Assembly: GCF_001638985.1 (NCBI RefSeq)
Contig: NW_017265141.1
Span: 1 to 64,000 of the forward strand
Source of the DNA: Phycomyces blakesleeanus NRRL 1555(-)
Taxonomy: Eukaryota > Mucoromycota > Mucoromycetes > Mucorales > Phycomycetaceae
Length of the DNA: 64,000 nt
Direction of reading: 5' to 3'
Shown here: positions 49,036-62,346 of the stretch, piece by piece
How the letters are laid out: each line of letters opens with the position of its first letter
Numbering within the stretch: position 1 is the stretch's first letter
The notes under the pieces: generated by a model
Databases searched by the model: none
Seen by the model: only the letters and a program-made list of their open reading frames with translations
What the model was told of the DNA's origin: nothing
Translations under genes and position numbers: made by a program

Positions 49036-50429
49036 GGAAGCGAGTAATTATATTATAATAAAATATGTATAGGTGTGTAAATATGTGTGTATGTGTATGT
49101 GCGTAGGTGCCTTTGCTCTTCTGTTTTTATGTTGGTGTGGATGTGTGGATGTGTGGATGTGCGGATGTGTGGATGTGCGTATAAGTGTAAATGTGTACTG
49201 TGTGTGCTGTATATAACTGTGCGTATATGCTTTGCTTTGCTTCGCTTTACTTTGCCTTGCTGGAAGTAAGTGAGTGGGTGCGTCTAGTTTTGTAAGTGTA
49301 TTCTCGAGATGTTTGTTTAAACGAGTAAGAAGATTATTGAGGTAAAGTAAAAGAAGGAAAAAAAAAGTAAAATGTATTCTATTGTGTTCTCGTAGAATTT
49401 TAGAAGATAGAAGGTAAAGGAGGTGGGAGTTGAGATGTGTAAGGAAGGGAGTGAGGAAGGAAAAGGGAAGGAAAAGGGAAGAGAAGGAGGAGGAGGTAGA
49501 TGTGGAGGTGGGGGAGTAGAAGAGGGGGGAGTCTCTAAATATAATATAATATAATATAATAGGAATTTAGATGTACAGTACAGTTAATAAAAGCGCGATA
49601 GCAGGAGACATATCAAGACTTACATCTTTGTGGGGTTCGGTGCCTTGTACGCGAACATCTTTCTTCTAGTAGATAAATGGCTTACAGCTTAGAGAACTTG
49701 CTTTTCTCGACATTCCTCTGGATCAAATATCATATAAAATAAAGCAAAAAAGGACTTTAAAGGAGTCAGCTAAAAAACACACACACACACACACTCATAA
49801 AGACTTGGACACTCATACAAGTCTACAATACAATATAAATAGCATCATGCCAAGTCCAAGATGTTCAAATCTTGTAGAGCCAAAACTACTAGCTTCTTAT
49901 TTCTCTCTTGCTCTTGTTCTTGCTCACTATCCCTTTCTCTATAATTGTAGCTGAAGATCATAAAATAGTATTGTTTGTTATCCCCTTTTTTTTATTTATC
50001 CATCTCTCTTCCTCTTCCTCCTTTTGTTTCATGGAATCGGTTCGTTTATTGGTTTCTTGGGTATTATTGAAACACAAGGGAGCTAAATCTTTTGTGGATC
50101 TTATCGAAAACATCGATTAAGCATAATTCAGAGCAATTAGTAGATGTCCTACCTAAAATAACACTTTGAGGTCCAAGATTTTATTTTATTATTTTTCTTT
50201 AATTGAACATGAGAAATGATTGAATTCTACTTATTTACGTACAATAATAGACAGACCATTTTTTGATCCACATGTCTTTCTCTTTTATTAAATCTTTGAA
50301 TAATACACTTATCGAAGAATGGTGACAATGTGAAAACACAGGATGAACTATATAAACATATATATATAATCTAAATCCATTTTGGCTGCTAAGTTGGAGC
50401 ATTGAATATACCTGGTATACCAACCAAAT

Positions 50430-50481
<52 letters not shown>

Positions 50482-53400
50482 GCCACTATTTATCTTGAAC
50501 TACCACGAGTAGTATTTCCCTATTTATATTGTCAGGCTTTATACAAAATATTTGCGTGTTAGTCGCCTCTCGCAGTAACAAATCTTTATTATTACCATTA
50601 TTATTATTAAACATAGCATATATATATAAAGTCCCAGGATTCAGATATTGTGTCTACTGAAAAGTATGTATATATATTTCACGGTTAGCTTTACCAAGTA
50701 AAGAAATCTTATTGTCGGGCCAATAATGATTTTTCTTCTTTACTGTAGAAAATCCAATAGATTTAGCCAGCTACCAATGCATATTAAATGTATAAATATA
50801 TGCAACGTTCAAACTTCACTTATTTCTAATGCACAGGCTACTTCATGTTGCTTCCTGTACTTACACAAATGGAATATGTTGATTTGATTTGATTTCTTTT
50901 TTTTCGTTTGGTTGCTTATTGTATGCAATATGTCACCTGCCAGCATTAATCACAATTACAATCTCGATTTTTCTTTCCGTCTTGTTTGTTTGTTAGATAG
51001 ATGCAGGCTGGCTTAATTATTAAAACAGATACAAATATAGTTGTTATCCATTGATAGACTCTTTGTCTGTCTGATACCGAGTAAGACAATAGATAGTAAG
51101 GCTAATGGTAAGCACAGGATAATGCAAATCTGCTCATGATATGTTTAGGTAATTTTAAGAGTATATTTGCATAATTAAAGTTACTTTAGAGTTATATGTA
51201 TCTATATACACACATCTATTCATTGTTTAATAGAAAACGGGTAGCGGTTAGAAGAAAGTTGATTCAATATAAAACTATATAGCTTTATATTGGAGCAAAG
51301 CAATATTTACCAGAACGTTCACACACACACACATATATATATCTATATAGTTGAATGTGTCTTTTATTATTAAATCAATTAAAAAGTAAGTTGAGATTTG
51401 ATTAAGCTCAAGGATACTTAATGTTTCTGTTATCCAGACTTTGTGTGCACTTTGAGGGTATTTTTATGGGGTTGATTAAAAACTTGGCAGTAGTTTGACA
51501 CAAGGAAATGTAAGAAAAAAAACAATTACACGTGATGTTTAATATACAAAGGAAGTGTTCTTTCCTATATATTTAGATGATGGACCTATAAAGGTTAGAG
51601 GTCTTAAGTAGATGAGGTTCAATTATGTTCTTTTGTAAATAATTAGCAGTGTCAAGTTTGTGTATTTGTATTATAAAATCACCAGACTTTAAGATTATCT
51701 CTTTAAAAAAAGTAAATACCAGTGTCTGTCTATCTTGTCGCATAAAACTAGGTTTATAAATTATTACTTTTTTTTTGTTACTAATACCGACGGTTTTTCT
51801 AGTGCCATTGTTAATTCTTTACATTTTTTTTCTGTGCTTAAAGCGGTGAGGTTCTTTCTCTTAGAAATCACTACACTCTTGTCTTATTTTTTATTTATTT
51901 TTAAGAATCGCTACAAAACTCCCGTTATTCTTGAGTTTTCTAACTATAAAATATAACCAAAACTTCAATACAATCAAACTCAAACCCGTTCAAAAAAAAA
52001 TACAGACGAGTAGTACTTAATACACGCATACTTTTTTTTAAAAGAACGTCAATCGTCACTTGAACTACCCTAACGGAGTTGAGTTTCACGAGTTCCTTTT
52101 CAGATGTCTAAAGTAAATGGTCTTTCAACTACTCTACACATCTCTTGTATCCTTTCATCGCTAACACATACACCTGCAAAAAAAAAACTAAGGGGAAAAA
52201 TGTGTGGCTGTTTTCATATGCATGTGACTACTGGAGATAAAGAATATAAAAAAAAAGCAAAAAGTAAACAAAAAAGGACGCAAAAAAACAGAAAAAGACG
52301 AGCGACAACGATGCGAAACCTTATTTACCATCAGAAACTACAATTCTGCTCATGCGAATAGCTCATTAGCTTATATATAACTCTCATCATGTTCTTGCAG
52401 AAATGAGTTTATCAGAACCTTGCGCATTAAAGATCAATCTTCTATTTCTCTCATTCAAACTGACATCCGATGTTGAGTCGCGCATCCTTTTAACAGCCAC
52501 TCATGATAGAAGGCAAAAGTTTTTAGCCTAATAAACAAAATGCACACGCGTTTAAAAATTGTTAAACTATTAAACATACTTGGTATATATAAATACAGTC
52601 CATATACGATTGATTTCTTAGGACTATAGTAGAGTTTTAACTATTACAAGAATAATGTCTAAATTTTTATGTATGATATCGAAAACTGTAGTAGTTTTTA
52701 ATAGTGAACATTATTGGATACAGCAAAAAAAATCAAAAGAAAGTTTTATAAAAGCTCGATTTATTTTATAGGATTTAGTAAGGACTTTCGGAAGGAAATT
52801 ACTATGTCAATATATCTGCCTTACATGCTTGATAGTTATTTTTCTTTGAGCCTCAATCTTTCCAAGCTGTTTACACGTCGGGGTTTATTCTCTAATGCAG
52901 GAAGATAGTTTGGTTTATTTTAAAGTATATAAATTATTCGCAGTCTTTCAAACCACAAAAATTCAAGAGGATACATTACAACTGAAGGGATCGATTATGG
53001 GTTTTGAAAAGTGCTTCTGGAGATATTATATCAAACTAGATTACTGTTCCACTTAGTAATATTTATGAAGATAAATCAAACGAATGCAAGAGTGATAAAA
53101 ACCAATTATTGTTATAAATCTAGTGGATCATCATATTCTAGATAAACGATGTACTCCCTGAGAAGGCACCATATTGGCTGGAACTTTTACAGTGATAATC
53201 CGAGAAGATTTATACTCGATTAAATACTATCATACATACACGATCACTAATGCTTACAGGGTCTTCCTTATGATGTAAAAGCTTAGATAAACACAAGTTA
53301 TATTATGGCGCTGACTTAAAGGGCAATATATATATATACATATACATATATTGGGTGTATGCTTTAACGTAGCACAACAAATGGCTATATACATTTTCTC

Positions 53401-54518
53401 GAAATTTGGAAAGCTGATCATAATAATCCAAGAAAGTAAGGATATTTCTATCTGAGAGCTTGTAGGCATACCCGTATTTAATACAATCCTCATATTTGGT
53501 AGATTCAAAGTGTCTTTCTATCCATATATACTTGCGATGTGATCCAAGATAAAAGCTCAAATATATGCCCAAAATTCTTGACATCTGCATTTAGTGATAT
53601 ACTTTTTGGAAATGATCTTTATTGAAAGAAAAAACAAGAAATGATGCTCATAGTTCATGATATTCTCGATGTCCTGTTTGTTAATATAATCAGACTTTCC
53701 TTTTTTCAATAAAACACAAGCGCCCTTACTCAACAATACCCTATATTTCTTCAAAAAGTGTACGAACATCTTTAACTCGATTCGCTTTATTTAACACCAA
53801 CTAGTTACTCTTATTGATAAAGCACTCGATATTTTTATAAGATGTTTACTAGACCTCTTAGCCGATTAGGATGCATTTTGTTATTAACACATATTTCTGG
53901 TTATTGTACTATGGAACACACAAACTTGAAACCATACCCAGTGTCATTCTTAAGCCTTTCTTCAGTCTATATTCTCTCTTTTTTGTTTTATATCATTTTT
54001 GAGGAACACCGACTTGCTGTTGGTAATTATAGCATGTTCTACCTAGTAAGGTTCAATATTTAAAAGGGCAATAGGATCTTTATCTTTATAGAAAGATTTG
54101 TTTCTTTATATCACCGTTTATTTTATCAATTTCTGAATATATAACGTTGATCAAATATCTTTTAAAAATAAAAATAAATAAATATTATCAATACAACTAT
54201 GTCGCATTTTTTTTAAAAAAAGTTTCTTTATCACAAGCAAACGTGCACTAGCCGATTTAATTGAAAATCTCTCAAAACAATCAGGTCTTGGATAAGCTCA
54301 AGATCCATAATTTCAAATATTAGGGTGGAAGAAATAGAAGGAAGCTTAAAAAACGTGTTTTGAAGATAATAGAGCCTTAAGATACTTTTTATATATATAT
54401 ACACATATCACTTTTGTTATGTTTGTTTATTTTTTACAATTATTTAATAAGAATATAATTACTATGTTTTTTTAGCTGCTACTTGCTATATAATACGAGT
54501 CTAAATATATTAGTTATT
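49036..54518. other. 5.5-kb gene desert
   Basis: No gene with family support was found on either strand. It contains a GTGTGGATGTG-type repeat at 49130-49175, a purine-rich GGAAGGGA tract at 49440-49535, (CA)n(TA)n at 50431-50480 and many (TA)n runs. A short open stretch at about 50030-50120 (+; SVRLLVSWVLLKHKGAKSFV) has protein-like composition but is too short to name and may be a relic. Confidence 0.55.
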
Positions 54519-55459
54519 TTATATAGCAGGTATACCAGTTGTGGCTGGTGCTGCCTCAGTGGTTGTAGTTTCAGCTGTAGTTGCAGTTGGGGTTGCAGAA
54601 GAAGTTCCGGTTGCAGAGGGAACACCAGTTCCGGTTGTAGTTGGCTTAATCTTTTCGCTCTGATAACAAACAGAAAGAAAAATTAATAACATGTCAAGTC
54701 GATTCTAATTCAGGTCACACTTACTGCTAGTCTCTTGGCTTCTGCGTGGAGTGATGCAATCTGATCAGCCACCTGAGTAGCAAAACCTTGAACCTTTTGT
54801 CCCGTGGGAGTGTGCAACAATTCACTTGCTGTGGCCTGTGCTGCTCCAACGGCGCTCATGGCCTTATCTTGGATACCAATTTTGTGCTCAACATCCATGG
54901 CACGGTCTGATACATGGTATTTCTGGTTCAATTGTTGAAGGTTGGCTTGCAGTTGGTTGAAATATTGTTGGACACGCGAAGTAAAACCGATCTTTGTATC
55001 GAATTCCAAGCCCTTGGCAAGGATATTGTCTCCAAGTGAGTATCCTGCTGCCAAGATCTCTGCCATAACGTTAGACACCGGCTTGGCTTCTTGGTCAGTA
55101 TCCTTAATATTCTCTTTTTCATCGGTCTTGTTAGGATCCGTTGATTCAAAGTAAGGCTCGACCAAAATATTGACGTTATCCACCGATGCTATTTAAATAG
55201 GGGGTTAGTAACATGCTTTGTGGTTTACTTGTGATAACTTACCATTGCTCAATAAGATGGCTGTCTTTGCAGCTGAAGGTCTTTCGAACCAAACGAGAGC
55301 CTTTTGGTGTTCGTCATCCTTGATGATTTCAAACTCCTTGATTTTACCACAGAACAAGAAGAAATCACGAATAGTCTTTTCTTGTGTGGTTGATGCAATG
55401 TTCTTTACAAGAACGATGTTTGGTGTGGGTTCTGAAGGAAGTACGGTTGTGAAAGACAT
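54519..55459 (-). CDS. RRM-domain RNA-binding protein, Vip1-like
   Basis: Three exons (55243-55459, 54725-55188, 54519-54659) join to 273 residues. The N-terminal 85 residues form one RRM: NIVLVKNIAS is RNP2, and KALVWFERPSAAKTAILL is RNP1-like with a weak aromatic set. The rest is helical (AEILAAGYSLGDNILAKGLE, AMSAVGAAQATASELL) and ends in a Thr/Ala/Pro-rich tail. This layout matches the fission-yeast Vip1 family of cytosolic RRM proteins. Their RNA targets are not well defined, so no specific role is claimed. I chose MSFTTVLPSEP as start; an upstream in-frame ATG at 55483 would add eight residues. The gene is on the same strand as ATP3, whose stop is 384 bp upstream of this start. Confidence 0.88.
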
Positions 55460-55843
55460 GATAGAAAAAGAGTAGAGAGCCAAATAACTATTGGCTATGT
55501 AATTTATAAGAAATAAATATCAGTGATTCTATTATGAGGTCATGTAATGAAACATGCCAGTGTCCGACTGCGCGAGCCATCCTAGATTGCTCTTACGATT
55601 GTGACATCACTTTACTAGAAATTGACATCCAAAGAAGTATATATATATATATATGTGTGTGTGTGTATTTTTATAAGCAATGGATTCTATATTGTTCACA
55701 TTATACATTTTTAATGATTTCATCTCTTTTATGTTTTACATTTATTAACAAGACTTAAGAAGTCAATGACAAAACAGTTCTATGCCTGCCTTTTTATTGT
55801 TTTTATCTTTTTTTTAAAACAAGTTTTTAGACTCATTCCTTCC
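55460..55843. other. Intergenic region between Vip1-like gene and ATP3
   Basis: 384 bp of AT-rich DNA with (TA)n(TG)n at 55637-55670. It holds the Vip1-like promoter and the ATP3 3' end. Nothing else is seen. Confidence 0.4.
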
Positions 55844-57132
55844 TTAAAGGGCAGAGGCACCAGTGATAATATCAACTAATAAAACAAAATTTCATCAGTA
55901 TTCACCCCTTCAAACCAGATATTTATAGTAATAGTAATAGTAATAATAAGAAACTTACTCAATTCGTTGGTAATGACAGCCTGGCGACCACGGTTGTAGG
56001 TCATGGTAAGCTTGGTGATCATCTCACCGGCGTTCTTGGTGGCATTCTCCATAGCAGCGCGCTTGGCGGACATCTCAGCAGCGTGACCCTCAACCATAGC
56101 CCAGTAGACGGAGTTGGCAAAGTTGAACTCCTGGAGGTTAGCAAGGACATCATCTTCGATTTCGTAGACAGCGAAGTTGGGGGAGGCCTTGAAGGCATCC
56201 TGGGAGTAGACGGTGATGGAGTCAGCCTCGTAGGAGATGGCAGACAAGAACTTGTTGTAAACAATCTTGGCAGAGTCGAACTCAATACCATCAGCCTTGA
56301 TCACATCAACAATGGAGCTGGCCTCGGTGAAGGTAGGGACAGCCTTACCGATCTGGTTGAAAGAAAGGGTGATGTTAGAGCGAACAGAGCGAGACAATTG
56401 AGCCTTGGGCTTGTCACCCAAGACAACAACACGGCCTTCGGGGTTAGCCTCAACAGCGCGACGGGTTGCCTTGGAGACACTGGAGTGGATACCACCACAG
56501 AGACCACGATCAGAGGAAGAGGCAACAATGAGCTCAGAACCTCCCTCAGTGGCCTTGGTCTCGGCGCTCTGGAAAAGAGCTATATTTTTTTGTATACACC
56601 ATCAGCTAAACGCGTTCTTGTTTTTTTTCTTCCACTTCAATTTTATAATTCTACTTCTATTTTTGTTTTTTACTTATCCCCCTTCATTAATTCACAAGAA
56701 ATGAATACTTACAGTTGGATGCGACACCGAAAGCACGGGCAGTCTCCATGTTACGCTGAGCCTTGGCGACCTTGGTAGAGGCAATCATCTTCATGGACTT
56801 GGTGATCTTCTCAATGTTCTGGACGGAACGAAGACGCTGCTGGACTAATTGTATGGTGTAAGTGCATTGGTTTCTCGGTGGAAAATATTCGTCTTACTTT
56901 CTCTAAGAGTGGCCATGTTACGGGCCTGGATACCATTGCTACACAATATGCTTGTAATTAGTCATTTGTCGATGCGCGTCTTTGTTTCTTTTTTTTCTTG
57001 TATTTTTTTTTGTTTCTTGGTAGTGTTCTGTCTTTTAGGACTAGACGCGCATTCACTCGGTGCTTGTGTAGTGTAAGCTTACCTCAAGGGAGCAATAGCA
57101 GGGCGGGCGGCGATGCGTGAAGCAGGGAACAT
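55844..57132 (-). CDS. ATP3: Mitochondrial F1F0 ATP synthase subunit gamma
   Basis: Five exons (57083-57132, 56898-56938, 56713-56844, 55959-56579, 55844-55875) join to 291 residues. Gamma is the central rotor shaft of F1 and couples proton flow to ATP synthesis in the matrix. The N-terminus (MFPASRIAARPAIAPLSNGI) is Arg/Ala-rich without acids, as expected of a matrix presequence. It is followed by NMATLREIQQRLRSVQNIEK and ITKSMKMIASTKVAKAQRNM, the conserved N-terminal coiled-coil helix. SSDRGLCGGIHSSV is a family signature. The C-terminal helix ends MTYNRGRQAVITNELIDIIT and GASAL, the usual terminus. Codon use is biased to C-ending codons as in CCT4, suggesting high expression. Confidence 0.96.
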
Positions 57133-57558
57133 TTTCTTTATTAGATGAAATCTATGCCTGAGTCTCTGAAAAGAGGGGTGAAATTATTTTATTTTTTTTC
57201 TATACAGTGAAAAAAATTGGACGGGGGGTCGGGGCCTAGCCTCACAATTGGGCCTAGAAAATGGTAAGCCAATCAAACACCCAGATTTCTTCTCTACTGT
57301 CGACGTCATTCCAGGCACACACCCATATCCCTTTTTTTTAAAAAAAAAAAAACTTGCACTGTCTGCTAAAAATTTCATATATATATATAATATATATAAA
57401 TAACAATAAAAATAATAATAATATTTTTATTGGTTGGTACCACGAAGGGATAAAATATAATTTTATTATTTATGAGATGTTTTCTAGTTTTTTATTGTCT
57501 TTTTATTTTAAGGAAAAGAAAAGAATATTCATATTGATAGTATAATAATAGTTTTTTT
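57133..57558. other. Intergenic region between ATP3 and TRM1
   Basis: 426 bp with the ATP3 promoter and the TRM1 3' end. A short GC-rich patch with GGGGGGTCGGGGCC lies at 57222-57236, just upstream of ATP3. (TA)n and (AAT)n runs follow. Confidence 0.45.
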
Positions 57559-59853
57559 TTATTCTTCAACCTTTCTCTTCTTGCCTGCTCGTGCCTTGGG
57601 TCCCCAGTTGGCAGTTGGGTTAATCTGATAACGAACCAAGTTCACAGACCGAGACTTGGGGCTAGCATCGGGATGTCTTGTGAAATCTGCTTCAAAGCTT
57701 GGTTCCTTGAGAAGAATTGCTCTTGCAGGAGAGTTTTCAGCAATATTTTCCATTACAACAGGATTCTTCTTGATCTATTACAATCCCAATCAAATATTAA
57801 TACTATGTGTCCTAAAGTCACTATAAATAAAAACAACAACATAAAACTCACCCAGCATCTCATAACATCCCACACAATGTTCGCCGGTGCGTTTGTCTTC
57901 ATTGATTGAGGTCCACAGTGAGACACGGATACCTTGTAGCCAGCGTTCAAGATGGCAGAGCTACAGAAAAAGAATATTATTAATAATAATAATTATCAAC
58001 TCTTGTTTTTTTCATGTTACATGACTTACAAAAGATCCATCATTGGGATACTGTTACAATGCATGGTGCCGCACAGGCGGGCCAAGGTCCAATAGAAGGG
58101 ATCCTCGATCTCTTCTTGGATAACAGTAAGCATACCAGTCATACGCTGGTTGGTTCCATAGTTGGTTCTGTTTGTATCAATATGTCCCAACATGCGCTCT
58201 ACAAAGTCTTTGTCGTGCAAAGGACCAGCCCAAGCAGGGCCACCGACCTAACACATATACATATTAGCCCAAAACGTTTTAAGGCTTTATCTTCCTTTTC
58301 TATTCATTAACCTTACATGATGTGTGCTTCCACAGCTGCTGCAAAACTCGCCAACTGGAGGGCCAGTACCAGGAGTGTGTCTGTCCTGACCGTTATCCTT
58401 TACCTGGATCTTGCCAAGGGGCTGAACACTGTAGGCATGGCATCCAGTGCACTCATACATAACACCGATTTTGCTATTTTAATTTGATTTCATTCAATAT
58501 AAATGTATTACCATCCTTCCTTTGAATTTTTTTTGTTGGCGTACAAGAAGAAATACAACATACCTGGCGGCCTTCTTCACTTCAGCTGCTGATGTATAGA
58601 CTCGAACAAAGACGCGGAGATAAAAATCAATGCTACAAGATACAAGAGGAACGATGTGGCGACGGTAACGTCCTGCAGAGGTCTGCAACATCTGCAGCAC
58701 CAAACGAAGTGCCATCTCGTGAGGGAACATACCCTTGAGGGGCATACCACCATACTTTCCAAAACTAGTTTTGAATATCAGCTAAAAATTTTCCTTTTCA
58801 ACAAATTAAAATAAATCTTACCAAGTCTCGGGGTGCATTGATCCAGTAAGAATAGCAAGATCTGTGCAGGTCACACATAAAAGTCCTTTGTAGAATTATG
58901 CATAAGTAGGTGTCAAAATAAGACATGTCAATATAGCCCAAGTCCCATACCTCCTTCAGAAACAGCTTGGATAGCACCGTCAACAAATGGAGCAGCGGTA
59001 CCATAAGGGTCGAGATCCACAACATCATACTTTTCGGTGCTTCCAACAGTGCGGTACATGACCTGCCTAAAGATTTACTAATTGTGTTAGCATAATTTAT
59101 GCACACGTTGATGTCAAAAAGAAATCAAATATAATACTTTACATGGCATCGCCCAAGTTGGGTCGTACGAGATCTTCACTTAATTCGTTATATTTAACAT
59201 TTCTCTTAATTGACTCGACAGCATCGGGAGTAATATCGTTGGCCACAACCTGCTTAAGGTTGGGAATCTCTTTTGCATAACGAATAGATCTCAATCCACT
59301 GGCGGCAAGTGCCTCTAGAATGTTGAAGCCCTTTGTGTCGATGTAATCAGCCAATTTCTATTCAGCCAATATTAATGCCTGGTTATTTCTACCCCCCTCT
59401 CAATCAGTCTATATTTATTTTACCTTTTCAATGATTTGCTTCTCTTCCTCGGCTAATATATATATATATATATATTAAATCAATATATTCATATATACAC
59501 ATACTATCGATTGGTTAATTGGACTTACTTTTGGCCTTGGCGAGCTTCTTCTCTATTCTCTGTTTCTTTTCCTCCATAAATATTTCGCTCCAGGTACGGA
59601 TAGCTGCAATTGACATGTCACGATTGAATTCTTGCACAGGGTTGTAGAACACCTCGTTGCTTTTGGGGAACAGAATGGTAGCCTTTCCCTCAGTGACGGT
59701 GTTGTAAAGAGAGATGTCAATCTCGGAAGAGGGAGTTGCAGGCTGAACAGGAGCAGAAGTTGGTGTGACTTCGGAAGCAGACATTGTTAATGGGCGTTGC
59801 AGAAACCAGATGTATGACCTTGTTGAACGTTTCAGGCAATGCGCTCTGAACAT
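57559..59853 (-). CDS. TRM1: tRNA (guanine26-N2)-dimethyltransferase Trm1
   Basis: Ten exons (59529-59853, 59424-59452, 59143-59357, 58951-59066, 58822-58885, 58564-58764, 58317-58473, 58030-58247, 57852-57960, 57559-57774) join to 549 residues, or 526 from the second ATG (59784). The enzyme makes m2,2G26 in tRNAs. Motifs are [37 protein letters not shown] (SAM binding), [37 protein letters not shown] (catalytic DPYG) and [15 protein letters not shown]. Four Cys form a zinc site ([18 protein letters not shown]). The C-terminus GKKRKVEE looks like a nuclear localisation signal. The 23 residues between the two ATGs ([14 protein letters not shown] and on) are basic and hydroxylated like a mitochondrial presequence. 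This matches the known dual start of yeast TRM1. Confidence 0.95.
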
Positions 59854-60512
59854 ATAGACTTCAACCTCCTCTCTTCTTTCCACAGCAAAGAAAAATCTAA
59901 TAAGCCACACATGACTTTGCAGTCACGAATTCACTTTTGTGTGTAATTGTATCGAATACCTTGAATATGGACTAAACGCTATCTACCGGTTATAATGTTT
60001 GCTGTTGTTGTTGTTGTTGTTGTTGTTTCATTGTTTTTCTACCATAGGACTATAAGAGACATATTTTTTTATTTTTGAAGTATTTGTATATATTGTAAGA
60101 TACTTGTAAATTTGACTTAGATTTACTATGAAAGTTCCTCAGATTTTTAGTTATAAAAAATAGGTAAAATAAATGTGCTAATTTCTAAACAGCGATCCTA
60201 GGGAGACGACATTTTCAGGATGGGAGAAGACGTTTTGACTTTACCGGATTATTTAATTGCGACTATTTGTCCGGGGTCCGATATCTTTTCTCCAATCCTT
60301 CAGGGCAAAACGGTGTGTCCTGAAATTCTTAATTCAATACTTGAATATAAAACCTTCTTTTCTATTGTTTACTCATCTCGTAAGAACTTAATAATCAAAT
60401 GTATTAGAAAATAATGTTTTTCTCGGAGATATCAAAGACATTACTTTGCTTATTGCAGATTAGCAAATAGAAATCATGATGTTAATAAGTACTTTCTAGA
60501 ATTTACTTCAAT
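59854..60512. other. Region between TRM1 and the MULE transposase
   Basis: It holds the TRM1 promoter, a (TTG)n run at 60003-60028, and an open stretch at 60220-60414 (+; MGEDVLTLPDYLIATICPGS and on) just upstream of the transposase. The latter has protein-like composition but no known motif, and may be part of the mobile element. No terminal inverted repeat could be picked out by eye. Confidence 0.5.
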
Positions 60513-62346
60513 ATGAACCCTATCAATAAAGAAATCCGTTTTTTTAATGGAAAAGAATATTTTCCTGTCCAACAACCTCTCCCCATCCCACCAGTTAATG
60601 GTTACAATGACATGCAGCTGGCAATTGCAAAGATGCAAGAATATGCCCTCGCCAACAACTTCGCACTTGTCATCAAAGATGGTAAACCAACTCGAGTTTA
60701 CTTGAAGTGTTCCAAGGGTGGTCACTATAAAAACACCCGAAAGATTGACGACAACGACCGTAAGAAGATTACTTCTAGTGGAATGATTGGATGTCCTTAT
60801 CTCCTTAAGGTATCCTACAAGAAGGCAGCCAAAGGATACTTTCTCTTGAAGGCCACTCATGAGATCGAAGCCTTCCACAATCATCCCCTTGACTATGAAT
60901 GTATGGAGTCTATTTTGAAGGACAGACTCTCAAGAGTTACAACGGAAGATTCTATCATGATAACGAAGCTTATCGAGACAAATACCAAGACCCGTGAAAT
61001 TCAAAAAGCAATCAATGACGAAGCATACCCTGGCCATAAGTTGTACGTTAAAGACATTGATAACATGAAGGCAGCATATGCTCGTGTTTCTGCTCCTACT
61101 CTTCAGGATGATGGAACAAAGCTCATCAAAGCTATGGAGTCGAAGAGTTACCAAGTTCGCTATGAGACTAATAAGAATGGGTGCCTCGAGAGAATCCTTT
61201 TTAGCCACCCCAAAATGTTGGAAAGAGCCCAGCAACTCTCCGAAGTTATGGTGGTGGATGCAACATACTCGGCCAACAACTTAGGAATGCCTCTTATTTG
61301 CGTCGAAGGTGTTTACAACCTTGGAGGGGAAACTTTAAAATATTTTCCAATTCCATTTGCCTGGGTCTCCAATGAGCAAACCGGCTCTTATGTTTGGTTT
61401 TTGGAACAAATCAAGGCACTTATTTTTGAGAACAAGCAATCAACCACTCTGTTTGTAACAGACAAGTGGTCTGCTTTGTTGAATGCACTTGACACTGTTT
61501 TCCCAGAAAACAAGAAGCTTTTGTGCTACTGGAATATGCTGAACAGTGTGGAGAAAGCCTTCTCTGGGAAAACTAAGTCTGTAGCCGAGAAAGAAGAGCT
61601 TATGTACCATGTAAGCCGCATGATCCATAGTAGAACTAAGGTGGAGTTCAACTTGGCTCTCCTAAAGTTTAACGACGCTTGTGCTGGGCTAGAAAGTAGA
61701 TGATGGCAAGGCCAGAGCACCAGCATCAACTTACTTCTCCGAAAGGTGGTTGAATTGCACGGAGAAGTGGGCAGGGTATATCACTAGCAAGCTCATGTAT
61801 TTCAGGTGCATCACCACTCAGCGAGTAGAAAGTGCTCATCAAGCCTTTAAGAGAGGCATCTCTGCTATTTCTTCTCTGGGGTTGGCCTTTGAGAGTGTGG
61901 CCAAGTACATTGAAAGGCTAGAGATGGATTTCCGAGCAACAAGAATAAGAGAAGCGAACACGATCGATGCTCTTGTTGGACGAAACCAACGTCTCTCACA
62001 CCTCTTCATGAAGGTGTCAAAGCGAGCGTTGCTTGTACTTGACCAGGAGCTCCGTTTACCAGAAGATGATGAGAAGTGCTATTGCATGAACAAAGTCCAA
62101 TATAGCCTACCTTGTCACCATACCTTACCAGTAGAAAGGGATCTTCATATCTCTTATGTACCAGATAGATGAGTTATTGATGCCAGAAAGGAAGCCAAGG
62201 CATGGGATCAGCCAAATATGCAAGTTCCTGTCATCGAAAAACCGGAGGAGTGGATGAGTAAAATCATTAAGCTTGAAGCTTTATTCCGCTCTTGCGAAGG
62301 CAGCCAGCAAGTTGCTGATCTTTTGAAAAAAGTAAAAAAGTTGTAA
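60513..62346 (+). pseudogene. MULE transposase (FAR1-type zinc finger, DDE core, SWIM), frameshifted
   Basis: The frame starts MNPINKEIRFFNGKEYF. Residues about 30-130 form a FAR1/WRKY-GCM1-like finger: Cys in YLKCSKGG, Cys in MIGCPYLLKV and HNH in FHNHPLDYE. The MULE catalytic core follows, with EVMVVDATYSANNLGMP (Asp249) and LFVTDKWSALLNALDTVFP (Asp317), then LLCYWNMLNSVEKAF. At about 61700 the frame shifts by one base: it stops after AGLESR, while the family-like continuation VDDGKARAPASTYFSERWLN is in the next frame. That frame carries TTQRVESAHQAFKRGI and a SWIM zinc finger (C-Y-C at 62077-62085, C-H-H at 62113-62121). An in-frame TGA at 62170-62172 sits where VPDRW is expected, and sense sequence (VIDARKEAKAW) runs on to 62346. 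The product would bind and cut element ends; this copy is inactive. Confidence 0.85.

Noticed and set aside
50030..50120. A short protein-like stretch in the gene desert
   Set aside because: Only about 30 residues with no motif and no neighbouring exons in phase; too little to call a gene.
51700..52400. Small plus-strand open frames in AT-rich DNA
   Set aside because: Residue composition follows base composition (Phe, Leu, Lys, Thr), with no homology and no splice partners.
59854..59912. A third, still earlier start for TRM1 in the same frame
   Set aside because: The frame extends upstream, but the only candidate codon there is GTG, and the ATG at 59910-59912 is in a different frame.
60220..60414. 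Independent gene upstream of the MULE
   Set aside because: Composition is plausible but no family is recognised and it lies just before the transposase; more likely part of the element or chance.
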